Below are positions 7,585 through 15,631 of a stretch of 21,178 nt of DNA, piece after piece. The DNA comes from an uncultured Pseudomonadota bacterium. Its GTDB lineage: Bacteria; Myxococcota_A; Polyangia; HGW-17. Below the pieces are notes generated by a model. That model was not told the DNA's origin and searched no databases. It worked only from the letters and a program-made list of their open reading frames with translations. How positions within the stretch are numbered: the stretch's first letter is position 1; the number at the start of each line of letters is the position of its first letter. The position numbers and the translations under genes were made by a program. The stretch spans positions 1 through 21,178 of the forward strand of contig CALKWH010000236.1 of assembly GCA_938004375.1 (NCBI GenBank), read 5' to 3'.

Positions 7585-8451
7585 ATGCCCGCCGCCGTCT
7601 CCCGCCTCGACACGCTCCAGCTCGTGGTGCTCGCCGCCATCTGGGGTGGGTCGTTCATCTTCATGCGGATCGCGGCACCCGTGCTGGGGCCCATCTGGAC
7701 GGCCCAGCTGCGGGTAGGGCTGGGCGGGCTGGTGCTCCTGGCCTTCTTCGTGCTCCGCGGCCGCTCCCTGGGCTGGCGCGAGCACGGCGGGCATTACCTG
7801 GTGCTGGGCGTGGTGAACACCGCGCTGCCCTTCGCGCTGTTCTCCTTCGCCGCGCAGCACCTACCGGCGTCCTACTCCGTGATCCTCAACGCGACCTCGC
7901 CGCTGTTCGGCGCCGTGCTCGCCGTGTTCTTCCTGGGCGAGCCCCTCACGGCGGGGAAGCTCGGCGCGCTGGGCCTGGGCGCCCTGGGCGTGGCCCTGGT
8001 GACGGATCTGGGCGTCACCGACCGCGGCGCCATGTTCTGGCCCTCGATCGCCGCCTGCCTGGTGGCCCCCTTCTGTTACGCCGCCGGCGCCACCTACCTG
8101 AAGCGGCGGGCCTCCCACCTGGACCCGGCCGCGATCTCCACGGCCAGCCTGCTGTGCGCCGCCCTCGTGCTCGCCCCCGGCCTGCCGCTGGCGCCACCGC
8201 GCGCCCCGGCGACCCCGGCGGTGATCGCGTCGGTGGCCGCGCTGGCGGTGGTGTGCAGCGCGCTGGCCTACCTCATTTACTACCGACTGATCGCCCGCAT
8301 CGGGCCCACCCGGGCCCTGACGGTCACCTTCCTGATGCCGGTCTTCGGCATGCTCTGGGGCGCCCTGTTCCTGCGCGAGGCGATCACCTGGCAGATGCTC
8401 GCGGGCGCCGGCCTCGTGCTCGCCTCGCTGCGCCTCGTGCTGCGGCGTTGA
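7585..8451 (+). CDS. EamA/DMT-superfamily membrane transporter
   Basis: The protein has 288 residues, the usual length for a ten-helix drug/metabolite transporter with two EamA halves. The first half opens [20 protein letters not shown], the characteristic EamA helix 1. It contains [20 protein letters not shown], the family's conserved helix 4-5 region, and the second half repeats this as [22 protein letters not shown] cytoplasmic-membrane permease exporting metabolites or amino acids is likely, but the substrate cannot be read from sequence. No good Shine-Dalgarno precedes the ATG at 7585; this may be a leaderless or weakly initiated message. The next gene, eno, has its own promoter overlapping this stop codon, so the two may be regulated separately. 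Confidence 0.88.
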   Translation: MPAAVSRLDTLQLVVLAAIWGGSFIFMRIAAPVLGPIWTAQLRVGLGGLVLLAFFVLRGRSLGWREHGGHYLVLGVVNTALPFALFSFAAQHLPASYSVILNATSPLFGAVLAVFFLGEPLTAGKLGALGLGALGVALVTDLGVTDRGAMFWPSIAACLVAPFCYAAGATYLKRRASHLDPAAISTASLLCAALVLAPGLPLAPPRAPATPAVIASVAALAVVCSALAYLIYYRLIARIGPTRALTVTFLMPVFGMLWGALFLREAITWQMLAGAGLVLASLRLVLRR

Positions 8452-8475
8452 CAACTTTTTTCATCAGCGTATGCT
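8448..8475 (+). promoter_or_regulatory. Sigma-70 promoter of eno-crcB
   Basis: A perfect TTGACA (8448-8453) is followed by a 16-base spacer and TATGCT (8470-8475). The -35 box contains the TGA stop codon of the transporter gene. Transcription would begin near 8482, giving a leader of about 90 nt before the eno ATG at 8574. Confidence 0.7.
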
Positions 8476-8573
8476 CCCCCCATCGAGCCCGCGGACACCA
8501 GGTGCCGGTCGGACCCGTCCGGTCGCTCGAGTTCCGTCACCCGTATCCGACCCCCACGAAGGAGAAGTTGAAC

Positions 8574-9851
8574 ATGTTTCCGAAGATCGCCAAATGTTCC
8601 GCCCTCGAGATCCTGGATTCCCGCGGCAACCCCACCGTGCGTGTGCACGTGGTCCTCGACAACGGCATGTGCGCCGCCGCCTGCGTCCCGTCGGGCGCCT
8701 CCACCGGCGAGCACGAGGCCGTCGAGTTGCGTGACGGCGACGCCAAGCGCTACCTGGGCAAGGGCACGCTGCAGGCCGTCAACAACGTGAACCGCATCAT
8801 CGCCCCGGCCGTGATCGGCATGGATCCCCGCGACCAGGCCGCCATCGACGGCATGATGATCGCCCTCGACGGCACCCCGACCAAGGCCAAGCTCGGCGCC
8901 AACGCCATCCTCGGCGTGTCCATGGCCGTGGCCCAGGTCGCCGCCAAGGCCGCCGGCCTGCCGCTCTACTCCTATCTCGGCGGCCCCGGCGCCCTGCGCC
9001 TGCCGGTCCCGATGATGAACATCATCAACGGCGGCAAGCACGCCGACAACTCCGTGGACTTCCAGGAGTTCATGGTCATGCCCGTGGGCCTGCCCTCCTT
9101 CGCCGAGGCCCTGCGCTGCGGCGCCGAGACCTTCCACCACCTGAAGAAGATCCTGTCCAAGAAGGGCTACGCCACCGCCGTGGGCGACGAGGGCGGCTTC
9201 GCCCCGAACCTGAAGAGCAACGAGGAGGCCTGCGAGGTCATCCTCGAGGCCATCACCGCCGCCGGCTACGTCCCGGGCAAGGACGCCGTGATCGCGCTGG
9301 ATCCGGCCGCGGCCTCGTTCTTCGAGAACGGGAAGTACAACCTCGCCAAGTCCGGCCAGGGCGTGAAGGACACGGCCCAGATGATCCAGCTGTGGAAGAC
9401 CTGGACCGAGAAGTACCCCATCCAGTCCATCGAGGACGGCCTCGACGAGAACGACTGGGCGGGCTTCCACCAGCTCACCGCCGAGATCGGCGACAAGACG
9501 CAGATCGTCGGCGACGACCTGTTCGTCACCAACCCCGCCTTCGTGGCCCGCGGCATCCAGGAAAAGGCCGCCAACGCCGTGTTGATCAAGCTCAACCAGA
9601 TCGGCACCGTCTCCGAGACCATCGAGACCATCCACAAGTGCAAGCGGGCGGGCTGGAACTACATCATCTCCCACCGCTCCGGCGAGACCGAGGACACCTT
9701 CATGGCCGACTTCTCCGTGGCCATGGGCGGCTCCCAGATCAAGACCGGCTCCGCCTGCCGCTCCGAGCGCATCGCGAAGTACAACCGCCTCATGATCATC
9801 GAGCACGAGCTCGGCGGCGCGGCCGTCTTCGAGAGCCCGTTCCGCAAGTAG
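8574..9851 (+). CDS. eno: Enolase (phosphopyruvate hydratase)
   Basis: The protein has 425 residues, close to the 430 or so usual for bacterial enolase. It interconverts 2-phosphoglycerate and phosphoenolpyruvate in cytoplasmic glycolysis and gluconeogenesis. AAGGAG (8559-8564) precedes the ATG. Family landmarks are all present: [10 protein letters not shown] near the N-terminus, the [10 protein letters not shown] loop, GDEGGFAP with Glu206 (catalytic acid partner), Mg-binding Asp243 (ALDPAA), Glu287 (SIEDGLDE) and the Asp314/315 pair (VGDDLFVTN), catalytic Lys339 (LIKLNQIGT), His367 in SHRSGETED, and Lys390 in QIKTGS, followed by [12 protein letters not shown]. It is the first gene of a likely two-gene operon with the fluoride channel gene 13 bases downstream. 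Fluoride with phosphate is a classical enolase inhibitor, which gives the pairing a functional logic. Confidence 0.98.
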   Translation: MFPKIAKCSALEILDSRGNPTVRVHVVLDNGMCAAACVPSGASTGEHEAVELRDGDAKRYLGKGTLQAVNNVNRIIAPAVIGMDPRDQAAIDGMMIALDGTPTKAKLGANAILGVSMAVAQVAAKAAGLPLYSYLGGPGALRLPVPMMNIINGGKHADNSVDFQEFMVMPVGLPSFAEALRCGAETFHHLKKILSKKGYATAVGDEGGFAPNLKSNEEACEVILEAITAAGYVPGKDAVIALDPAAASFFENGKYNLAKSGQGVKDTAQMIQLWKTWTEKYPIQSIEDGLDENDWAGFHQLTAEIGDKTQIVGDDLFVTNPAFVARGIQEKAANAVLIKLNQIGTVSETIETIHKCKRAGWNYIISHRSGETEDTFMADFSVAMGGSQIKTGSACRSERIAKYNRLMIIEHELGGAAVFESPFRK

Positions 9852-9864
9852 CCGGACCCGTCCC

Positions 9865-10254
9865 GTGAAGTGGCTCGTCCTCGCCGTCGCCGGGGCCCTG
9901 GGCACCCTGGCCCGGGTCGCCATGGCCGCCGGGGTGCAGCGCGCCAGCGGCGCCTCGTTCCCCTGGGGGGTGACGGCGGTGAACCTCACCGGCAGCCTGC
10001 TCTTCGGCGTGATCTTCGGCCTCGTCGGCGCGCGCCTGGTGACCCACCCGCAGGCCCAGACCTTCCTGCTGGTGGGCTTTCTGGGGGCGTTCACCACGTT
10101 CTCCACGCTCATGTTCGACACCGTGCGCCTGCTCCAGGGCGGCCAGGTCCTCACCGCACTGGCCCTGCTCACCCTGCAGAACGGCGCGGGGCTTCTGTGC
10201 TTCTGGGCGGGGCTCGCCTCCACCACCTGGATGATCGGCAAGTTTTTCCAGTGA
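9865..10254 (+). CDS. crcB: CrcB/FluC fluoride channel
   Basis: The protein has 129 residues with four hydrophobic segments, the standard size of dual-topology dimeric Fluc channels that let F- leave the cytoplasm. Motifs seen: GALGTLAR at the start, FPWGVTAVNLTGSLLFG with the conserved pore Asn40, and GFLGAFTTFSTLMFD carrying the Phe76/Phe79 pair and the Thr/Ser residues of the fluoride path. The start is GTG at 9865, 13 bases after the eno stop, with no strong ribosome site, so translation may be coupled to eno. A terminator-like stem begins at its own stop codon. No fluoride riboswitch is visible upstream of either gene. Confidence 0.95.
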   Translation: MKWLVLAVAGALGTLARVAMAAGVQRASGASFPWGVTAVNLTGSLLFGVIFGLVGARLVTHPQAQTFLLVGFLGAFTTFSTLMFDTVRLLQGGQVLTALALLTLQNGAGLLCFWAGLASTTWMIGKFFQ

Positions 10255-10277
10255 AGTGGAAATCTTTTCCACTTTTT
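10254..10277 (+). terminator. Rho-independent-type terminator after crcB
   Basis: A perfect 9-bp inverted repeat, AAGTGGAAA (10254-10262) and TTTCCACTT (10266-10274), with a TCT loop, ends in a T run to 10277. It starts on the last base of the crcB stop codon. The stem is A/T-rich, so strength is uncertain. An upstream TTTCCA (10245-10250) can pair with the same left arm, an alternative fold. Confidence 0.5.
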
Positions 10278-10338
10278 CCCGAAAAAGCGACCGAAGCCGG
10301 CTTCTCCCTGTCCATTTCTCCTTGATTTTCCAGGAAAA
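10272..10338 (+). other. Cluster of small inverted repeats in the crcB-pilX intergenic region
   Basis: Three further self-complementary elements follow the crcB terminator. CTTTTT/AAAAAG (10272-10277 and 10282-10287) overlaps the terminator. GAAGCCGGCTTC (10293-10304) is a perfect 12-base palindrome. TTTTC/GAAAA (10326-10330 and 10334-10338) flanks a CAG loop. The 153-base gap otherwise holds a possible sigma-54 promoter and the ribosome site of the next gene. Confidence 0.5.
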
Positions 10339-10363
10339 AGTATTTTCAGGCGCCCCCTCCCCC

Positions 10364-10379
10364 GGGTCCCGTTCTTGCT
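10364..10379 (+). promoter_or_regulatory. Candidate sigma-54 (-24/-12) promoter of the pilus operon
   Basis: The 16-base block from 10364 has GG at -25/-24 and TTGCT at -12 with the required ten-base spacing (GG-N10-GC). It fits the consensus at the invariant positions but not at the CA of TGGCAC. Start would be near 10390, about 18 bases before the ATG at 10408. I saw no convincing sigma-70 element in the gap. Sigma-54 control is established for the major pilin gene of Myxococcus. Confidence 0.35.
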
Positions 10380-10407
10380 GTCCACCAGCGCCGGGAGGAA
10401 ACCCCGC

Positions 10408-11028
10408 ATGCGCCGTCGTCCCGTTCCCCTTCGTTCCCGCGCCGCCGCCCAGGCCGGCTTTTCCATGATCGCCGTTTTTTTGATCATGATCGCCATGGTC
10501 GGCGCGGCCGCTTCCATCTTGCTGAACACGCGGGCCAACATCCGCTCCGCCGGCCAGTCCCGTGAGAAGATCGTCTCCCGCTACGTGGCCGAGGCCGGCC
10601 TGGCCCGGGCCAAGTCCCTGGCGACCGCCAGCTGGAGCAGCCTCAACCGCTGGGGCGACCTGCTCGCGGCTCCCCCCCCCGAGGTGGGCGCCTACCACGA
10701 CTACAACTTCGGCGGCACCGGTGGCCTGCCGGCCGTGCGCGCCCGCTACAGCTTCGTGTTCGTCGACAACGCCGGCGACCCCGACGACCAGCCCACGGTG
10801 GACCTGGACGGGCACATGACCATCCTGGTGCGCGGGGAGATCCTGGACCCCATGTCCGCCACGCCCATCATCATGGCGCTCACCCTGCTCGAGATCGAGG
10901 TCTACAAGGAGGACGTCGCCGTGTCCTCCCACGGCTACACCGCCCAGGCCCACGGCGGCAGCGCCCAGACCTCGTTCAGCGGGTACGACGTCGGCACCGT
11001 CAACCTGAGCTCCGGAACCCAATTCTGA
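10408..11028 (+). CDS. pilX: PilX-like minor pilin of a type IVa pilus
   Basis: The protein has 206 residues. The ATG at 10408 follows GGGAGGA (10394-10400). A basic leader (MRRRPVPLRSRAAAQAG) precedes one long hydrophobic helix (FSMIAVFLIMIAMVGAAASI), with predicted prepilin-peptidase cleavage after Gly17. The residue at +5 of the mature protein is Ala22, not Glu, a feature often seen in the PilX/GspK-type pilin that caps the tip complex. After the helix, VSRYVAEAGLARAKSLA matches the AE(A/N)GL.xA pattern of PilX N-terminal domains. The rest is a mixed beta globular head with no Cys. It opens the operon with the TfcP-like gene 9 bases away, and is expected in the inner membrane before incorporation at the pilus tip. 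Confidence 0.8.
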   Translation: MRRRPVPLRSRAAAQAGFSMIAVFLIMIAMVGAAASILLNTRANIRSAGQSREKIVSRYVAEAGLARAKSLATASWSSLNRWGDLLAAPPPEVGAYHDYNFGGTGGLPAVRARYSFVFVDNAGDPDDQPTVDLDGHMTILVRGEILDPMSATPIIMALTLLEIEVYKEDVAVSSHGYTAQAHGGSAQTSFSGYDVGTVNLSSGTQF

Positions 11029-11037
11029 GGTGACCCC

Positions 11038-11601
11038 ATGAGACACACCCTCCTTTTATCCCTCGCCCTGGCCCTGGCCCTCCCGGCCACCGCCGGCGCC
11101 AACTTCGGCCGCTACCAGCGCGGCAACGCCGTCTACAAGGAGAAATTGGCCGAGTGCGCCATGTGGTGGTACCGCCTCGGCGACATCACCCAGTCCACGG
11201 GCAAGCGTGTCAACAGCGGCGACCTGGCCCTGGAATTGGGCCGGCTCGACGAGCGGCAGATCCGCCAGTGGCTGGCCGACCCCCTGTCCGTGGGCCCGAA
11301 GGTCAACTGCCGTCCCGGCACCTTCACCACCGAGCGCCAGGTGCAGGATCTGATCCATTATCTGCAACGGCGGGCCACCAACCCCGTGGTCATCCCGGTG
11401 ATCACCCACGAACCCATGAAACGCACCAGCATCCGGCTGCTGCGCACCCAGTCCGTGCTGCGCGAGCGCCTGAAGGTCCGCGAGGAGATCCGCCTGATGA
11501 ACAAGGGCGCAGCGCCGATCACGCAGCCCGCCCCCGCCCCGCTCTCCCGTCCCGTGGCGCCCACGCTCGACACGCGCGGCCCCGCGGAAGGCACGAGGTG
11601 A
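11038..11601 (+). CDS. TfcP-like periplasmic protein: cytochrome c fold with a lost haem motif
   Basis: The protein has 187 residues, starting ATG 11038 with GAGGTGA just upstream. A signal peptide ends near Ala21 (LPATAGA). Residues about 24-113 follow cytochrome c layout: a G..Y.....C helix (RGNAVYKEKLAECAMWW), a loop, DERQIRQWLADP, then C91 where the distal ligand loop would be (SVGPKVNCRPGTF), and a closing helix TERQVQDLIHYLQRRA. The CxxCH site reads C40-A-M-W-W, so the second Cys and the His ligand are absent and covalent c-type haem is unlikely. Residues 114-187 are a basic then Pro-rich tail. In Myxococcus xanthus a noncanonical cytochrome c, TfcP, encoded with minor pilins and PilY1, uses His/Cys haem ligation and stimulates Ca binding by PilY1. 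Position beside pilY1 and the retained distal-loop Cys make this a probable homologue. The homology is inferred. Confidence 0.65.
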   Translation: MRHTLLLSLALALALPATAGANFGRYQRGNAVYKEKLAECAMWWYRLGDITQSTGKRVNSGDLALELGRLDERQIRQWLADPLSVGPKVNCRPGTFTTERQVQDLIHYLQRRATNPVVIPVITHEPMKRTSIRLLRTQSVLRERLKVREEIRLMNKGAAPITQPAPAPLSRPVAPTLDTRGPAEGTR

Positions 11602-11605
11602 CGCC

Positions 11606-14600
11606 ATGAGAAAGACGCTCCCCCTGCTGCTGGCCCTCTTCGTCGTCACCCACGCGGGCACCGCCGCCGCCGAACCCGGCCGGCTCTTCCGCGCCCTGGT
11701 GCGCCAGACGCTCTTCGCCGCGAGCACCTACTGCACCAGCCTGCTGGACCGCACCACCTACAACACCGGCTTCGCCTCGGGCGACTTCTCCAGTTCCCTG
11801 TCGGTGAAGGTCGACTCCGGCAAGCTCAAGCTGGTCACCGACCACACCGCGCTGGCGGACGTCAACCGCATCGTCAACCGCACGCGCCAGACCCTCAAGG
11901 TCCTGTACGTCAAGGGCCTGCCCGAGGACGCCACCCTGGGCTGGTTCCTGTGGGACACGCGCCCCATCGCGTACACGCAGCCCAACGGCGTCACCTGCAC
12001 CACGCGGCCGTGCACCAGCAACGCCAACTGCGACGCGGGCGAGACCTGCGCCGCCTGCTCGGGCGGCAACCGCTGCACCTACCCCGCCTACGTGCTGCGT
12101 GACACTGGCTACAACAGCACCGGCAACAACAACGGGCTGTTCGACTGGATCGAGGCCATCTACCGCAAGTCGGGGGGCACCAACGACGTCTACACCGTCC
12201 CCATGCTGCTCGACCCCATGCCGTACTCGTACAACGCCCTCAACACGGGGATCACGGGCTACAACTGCACCTCCCGCACCTGCAGCAACGACAACCAGTG
12301 CAACCCGAACGAGAAATGCCTGTCCGGCTGCTCCTGGTCCGGCAAGCGCTGCACCATCCCCGTCTACAGCAAGTATCGTGGTGACACGTACGTCGACAAG
12401 CTCTGGGACTGGGATCACGACTCCCTCTCGAACACCTCGAGCACCTGGTTCTCCGACGGCGGCACCTACCCGCGCATCGCCAACGAGCTCGAGTACATGA
12501 TGAACACCGGCGGCGGCATGATCTTCGAAATCACCGACGACGACGGCGACCTCTCCACGTCCCCCGCCTGGACCTGGTGGACCTACGGAGGCTTCACCAG
12601 CGGTGAGTACCCCAACTGGCAGTGGCCCAACTTCACGCTCCCCCCGCGGCGCGACGTCTCCACGACCAGCAACGACGGCGTCCCCGACTACGACACCAAC
12701 GGCGACGGCAGCATCAACGACCTCGACCGCACCGTGGACATCGGCACCTTCGACGCGGGCACCGAGCTGGTGTTCTTCCTGAACACCTACTGGCGCAACT
12801 ACTCCGTGCGCTACGAGTCCGTGGCCATGAACCGGCGCACGACCGGCGACAACAACACGCTGATGTACCTGGAGCAGGCCCGCACGTTCGTCATGCCCTT
12901 TTTCAACAAGTCGCTGTTGAACCCGGACAAGTGGCCGTCCACGACCACCGCCACCAAGACCATCAACATCGGCTGCCCGTTCGTCGTGTCCTCCAACGGC
13001 TGGACCTGGAACGTCACCATGTGCCAGGTGGGCACCGGCGCGCTGAAGACCCTCAACAACACGTTCAACTTCTCCGACGGCAATTATTACGTCGGGTGGC
13101 TCGACGCCCCCACCCTCACGCGACTGAACACGGCGGCCTACAACTTCCTGCAGATCCCCCACGAGACCGTCACGTTCAACATCATGGAGAACGGCTACCG
13201 GCAGCACATGGCCCTGGGCGCCCCCTCCAACGACCCCACGCGCTGGCTGCTGGGCTTCCAGATCATGTACGACGGCGGCGCCACGGCCACCTCGCACCCG
13301 AAGTGGCCGGACTGGATCCACAACTCCTTCAACCACCTGGTGTTCCTGGTGAACCGCCAGAACGGCGGCGAAGCGATCTCCAACGTCATGTCCTCCGAGA
13401 TCCCACCCACCCAGCTGGCCAACACCACCATCACCAAGGTGAAGATCAAGAAGAACGACTACATCCCGATCCCGCCTTGCACCGCGTACCCGGACACCCG
13501 CATCGACTATTACATCTCCGTGTCCGAGCCACCGGTGTGGGTGAAGGTCGAGTTCCCGCCGGGCTCCGACGAGACCACCGTGGACCTGGCGAGCCTGGGC
13601 TACACCGGCGCCTACCTGCGCTGGAAGGTCGAGATCATCTCCAGCGACGAGAGCTGCGTCCCCGAGGTCCGCGACGTGGACATCGGCTACGAAGCCCTCA
13701 AGGGCGGCGAGTACGCCTTCTCCACCTCGCTGCCGCTGGCCAACGCCCTGTTCAAGGGCACCCTCGAGACGCCCACGTCCTCGTGGACCGTCACCGGCAA
13801 CGACCTGCGCAACCGCGGGCACTACAGCCTCTACGAGCTCTACGCCCCCGAGACGCCCACGGTGACCACCACCACCGAGAAGTGGGACGCGGGCGTGAGG
13901 CTCGCCGCCAAGGACCCGGCCTCCCGCGTGATCTACACCCACTCCGGCACCACCCGCATCTCGTTCACCAACGGGACGAACACCTGGCTGCTCAACGAGG
14001 TGCTCTCCCCGGCTGACCGCGCCCTGCGCCACAACGGCCGCGCGGTGTACGACCTGAACGAGAACTTCCTGGCCAACGACGACGACGCCCGCCAGATCAT
14101 CCAGTGGACCCGCGGATACGAGTACCCCCGCCGCCAGGCGTGGCCGGCCGTGGTCCCGCGGCGGGCCTGGCCGCTCGGGGCCATCCACCGCTCCACCGGC
14201 GCGGTCGTGACGCCTCCGGGCTACCCCAACTGGCTCAACCTGCCCGGCATCTCGCAGGCGGTGAAGAGCTCGTACACCACCTGGGCCAACGATCCGCTGC
14301 GCAAGGAACGCCCCTCCGTCGCCGTGGTGGGCGCCCAGGACGGCATGCTCCACGCCTTCGACGCGGGCTCCTACCGCCATGGCGACGACCCCTCCACGGG
14401 CGGCGCCGAGCAGCGCGGCTACTTCCTCAAGAGCGGCGCCACGCGGTCCTACGGCACCGGCGACGAGGTCTGGGCCTGGATCCCGCCGTCGCAGTTGAAC
14501 CACCTGAAGAACAACTACGTGCGTGACTACTACCCCGAGCAGAATCCCTGGGCGCAGGTCAACGGCTCGGTCGCCCTCGAGGACATTCTGGTGGGCACCG

Positions 14601-15631
14601 CCTGGAAGACTGCCATCTTCTACACCCACGGCACCGTGCACCCCTACCTGTCCGCCCTGGACGTGACCTTGCCCACGAACCCGCAGATCCTGTGGGATCA
14701 CGACTGGACCGACATCGACTACAACGGCACCTTCCAGCCCCCCGCGCTGGCCTGGCTCAACTCCACGGGCTACGGCGGCCAGGGCAAGACCTGGGCCACC
14801 GTCACGACCTCGGGCATGAGCGACGCCCACGGCGACGTCTATCTCTACGTCATCGACGCGGACAACGGCAACACCCTGCCCAGCGGCAAGATCAAGCTCA
14901 ACACCGGCTCGGGCGTCCAGGCCAACCAGGCCCTGGGCGTCTGGGGCAGCCCGGTGGTCGTGGACTTCAACGAGGACGGCTACGCCGACCGCGTGTACGT
15001 CGCGGACACCAACGGCCGCATCTGGAAGCACTACTTCAACGGCGCCAACCTCAACCATTGCATGGTGGCCAACGTCGGCCCCGAGCCCATCTTCACGACC
15101 CCGGCGATCAAGGTCGCAAAAGACGCCGGCACCGGGCAGACCGTGGTCACCCTGTACTTCGGCACGGCCGACCACCCCGACCGCAACGACCTGGCCGCCC
15201 CGCCCTATCATTTCTACGGCTTCGTGGACCGCGACGCCGAGGGCGGCTGCTCCACGGCCGAGATGATCTACAGCATGGGCCTGGACGTGGACGAGAAGAT
15301 CTGGGCCGACGCGTTCATCTCCGGCGACGAGGTCTACGTCGGCAGCTCCAAGGGCAACAAGGCCGACATCTGCGACGAGGACACCGGAAACCCGGGCAAG
15401 ATCTACATCCTGTCCGTGGACGCCGACTCCTCGGGCCTGCCCATCCAGATCTCGCCCGCGGTCTCGGCGCCGGGCAACGTGGTCTCCGGCCTGCTCGTGT
15501 ACGACGAGCACGTGTTCGTCAACAGCCTGGGCGGCAAGACCACCGTGCTGGGCGACTCGAAATGGAACAACACCTCGGCGGCCTCGGCCTCCTCGACGGG
15601 AGTGGAAGATGTCTACTGGAAGGAAGAATGA
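11606..15631 (+). CDS. pilY1: PilY1-type pilus tip adhesin with two six-Cys inserts
   Basis: The protein has 1341 residues with a signal peptide ending near Ala22 (AGTAAA). The C-terminal part (about 880-1320) is the PilY1 beta-propeller: SVAVVGAQDGMLHAFD (Asp912), EVWAWIPPSQLNHL, then VVVDFNEDGYADRVYVADTN, whose Asp1120, Asn1122, Asp1124 and Asp1128 form the canonical PilY1 calcium loop. The N-terminal half is variable. It holds two homologous six-Cys modules (Cys131-157 and Cys221-249), each followed by a similar stretch with a DW motif, an EF-hand/dockerin-like loop DTNGDGSINDLD (363-374), and IGTFDAGTELVFFL, similar to DUF4114. PilY1 with the minor pilins primes pilus extension and mediates adhesion at the tip. 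Translation is probably coupled to the TfcP-like gene (4-base gap) and to pilV (23-base overlap). Confidence 0.9.
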   Translation: MRKTLPLLLALFVVTHAGTAAAEPGRLFRALVRQTLFAASTYCTSLLDRTTYNTGFASGDFSSSLSVKVDSGKLKLVTDHTALADVNRIVNRTRQTLKVLYVKGLPEDATLGWFLWDTRPIAYTQPNGVTCTTRPCTSNANCDAGETCAACSGGNRCTYPAYVLRDTGYNSTGNNNGLFDWIEAIYRKSGGTNDVYTVPMLLDPMPYSYNALNTGITGYNCTSRTCSNDNQCNPNEKCLSGCSWSGKRCTIPVYSKYRGDTYVDKLWDWDHDSLSNTSSTWFSDGGTYPRIANELEYMMNTGGGMIFEITDDDGDLSTSPAWTWWTYGGFTSGEYPNWQWPNFTLPPRRDVSTTSNDGVPDYDTNGDGSINDLDRTVDIGTFDAGTELVFFLNTYWRNYSVRYESVAMNRRTTGDNNTLMYLEQARTFVMPFFNKSLLNPDKWPSTTTATKTINIGCPFVVSSNGWTWNVTMCQVGTGALKTLNNTFNFSDGNYYVGWLDAPTLTRLNTAAYNFLQIPHETVTFNIMENGYRQHMALGAPSNDPTRWLLGFQIMYDGGATATSHPKWPDWIHNSFNHLVFLVNRQNGGEAISNVMSSEIPPTQLANTTITKVKIKKNDYIPIPPCTAYPDTRIDYYISVSEPPVWVKVEFPPGSDETTVDLASLGYTGAYLRWKVEIISSDESCVPEVRDVDIGYEALKGGEYAFSTSLPLANALFKGTLETPTSSWTVTGNDLRNRGHYSLYELYAPETPTVTTTTEKWDAGVRLAAKDPASRVIYTHSGTTRISFTNGTNTWLLNEVLSPADRALRHNGRAVYDLNENFLANDDDARQIIQWTRGYEYPRRQAWPAVVPRRAWPLGAIHRSTGAVVTPPGYPNWLNLPGISQAVKSSYTTWANDPLRKERPSVAVVGAQDGMLHAFDAGSYRHGDDPSTGGAEQRGYFLKSGATRSYGTGDEVWAWIPPSQLNHLKNNYVRDYYPEQNPWAQVNGSVALEDILVGTAWKTAIFYTHGTVHPYLSALDVTLPTNPQILWDHDWTDIDYNGTFQPPALAWLNSTGYGGQGKTWATVTTSGMSDAHGDVYLYVIDADNGNTLPSGKIKLNTGSGVQANQALGVWGSPVVVDFNEDGYADRVYVADTNGRIWKHYFNGANLNHCMVANVGPEPIFTTPAIKVAKDAGTGQTVVTLYFGTADHPDRNDLAAPPYHFYGFVDRDAEGGCSTAEMIYSMGLDVDEKIWADAFISGDEVYVGSSKGNKADICDEDTGNPGKIYILSVDADSSGLPIQISPAVSAPGNVVSGLLVYDEHVFVNSLGGKTTVLGDSKWNNTSAASASSTGVEDVYWKEE

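Noticed and set aside
8476..8573. Fluoride (crcB-motif) riboswitch in the eno leader
   Set aside because: I looked for the conserved GGNGAUGG start and the downstream CUGAUGRCNCCUAC-type segment and found neither here nor before crcB.
8280..10541. A 753-codon minus-strand open frame across eno and crcB
   Set aside because: Enolase and CrcB on the plus strand are certain, and the antisense translation shows no family pattern.
11152..11172. A c-type haem site in the TfcP-like protein
   Set aside because: The motif reads CAMWW, with no second Cys and no His at the ligand position, so canonical haem attachment is not supported.
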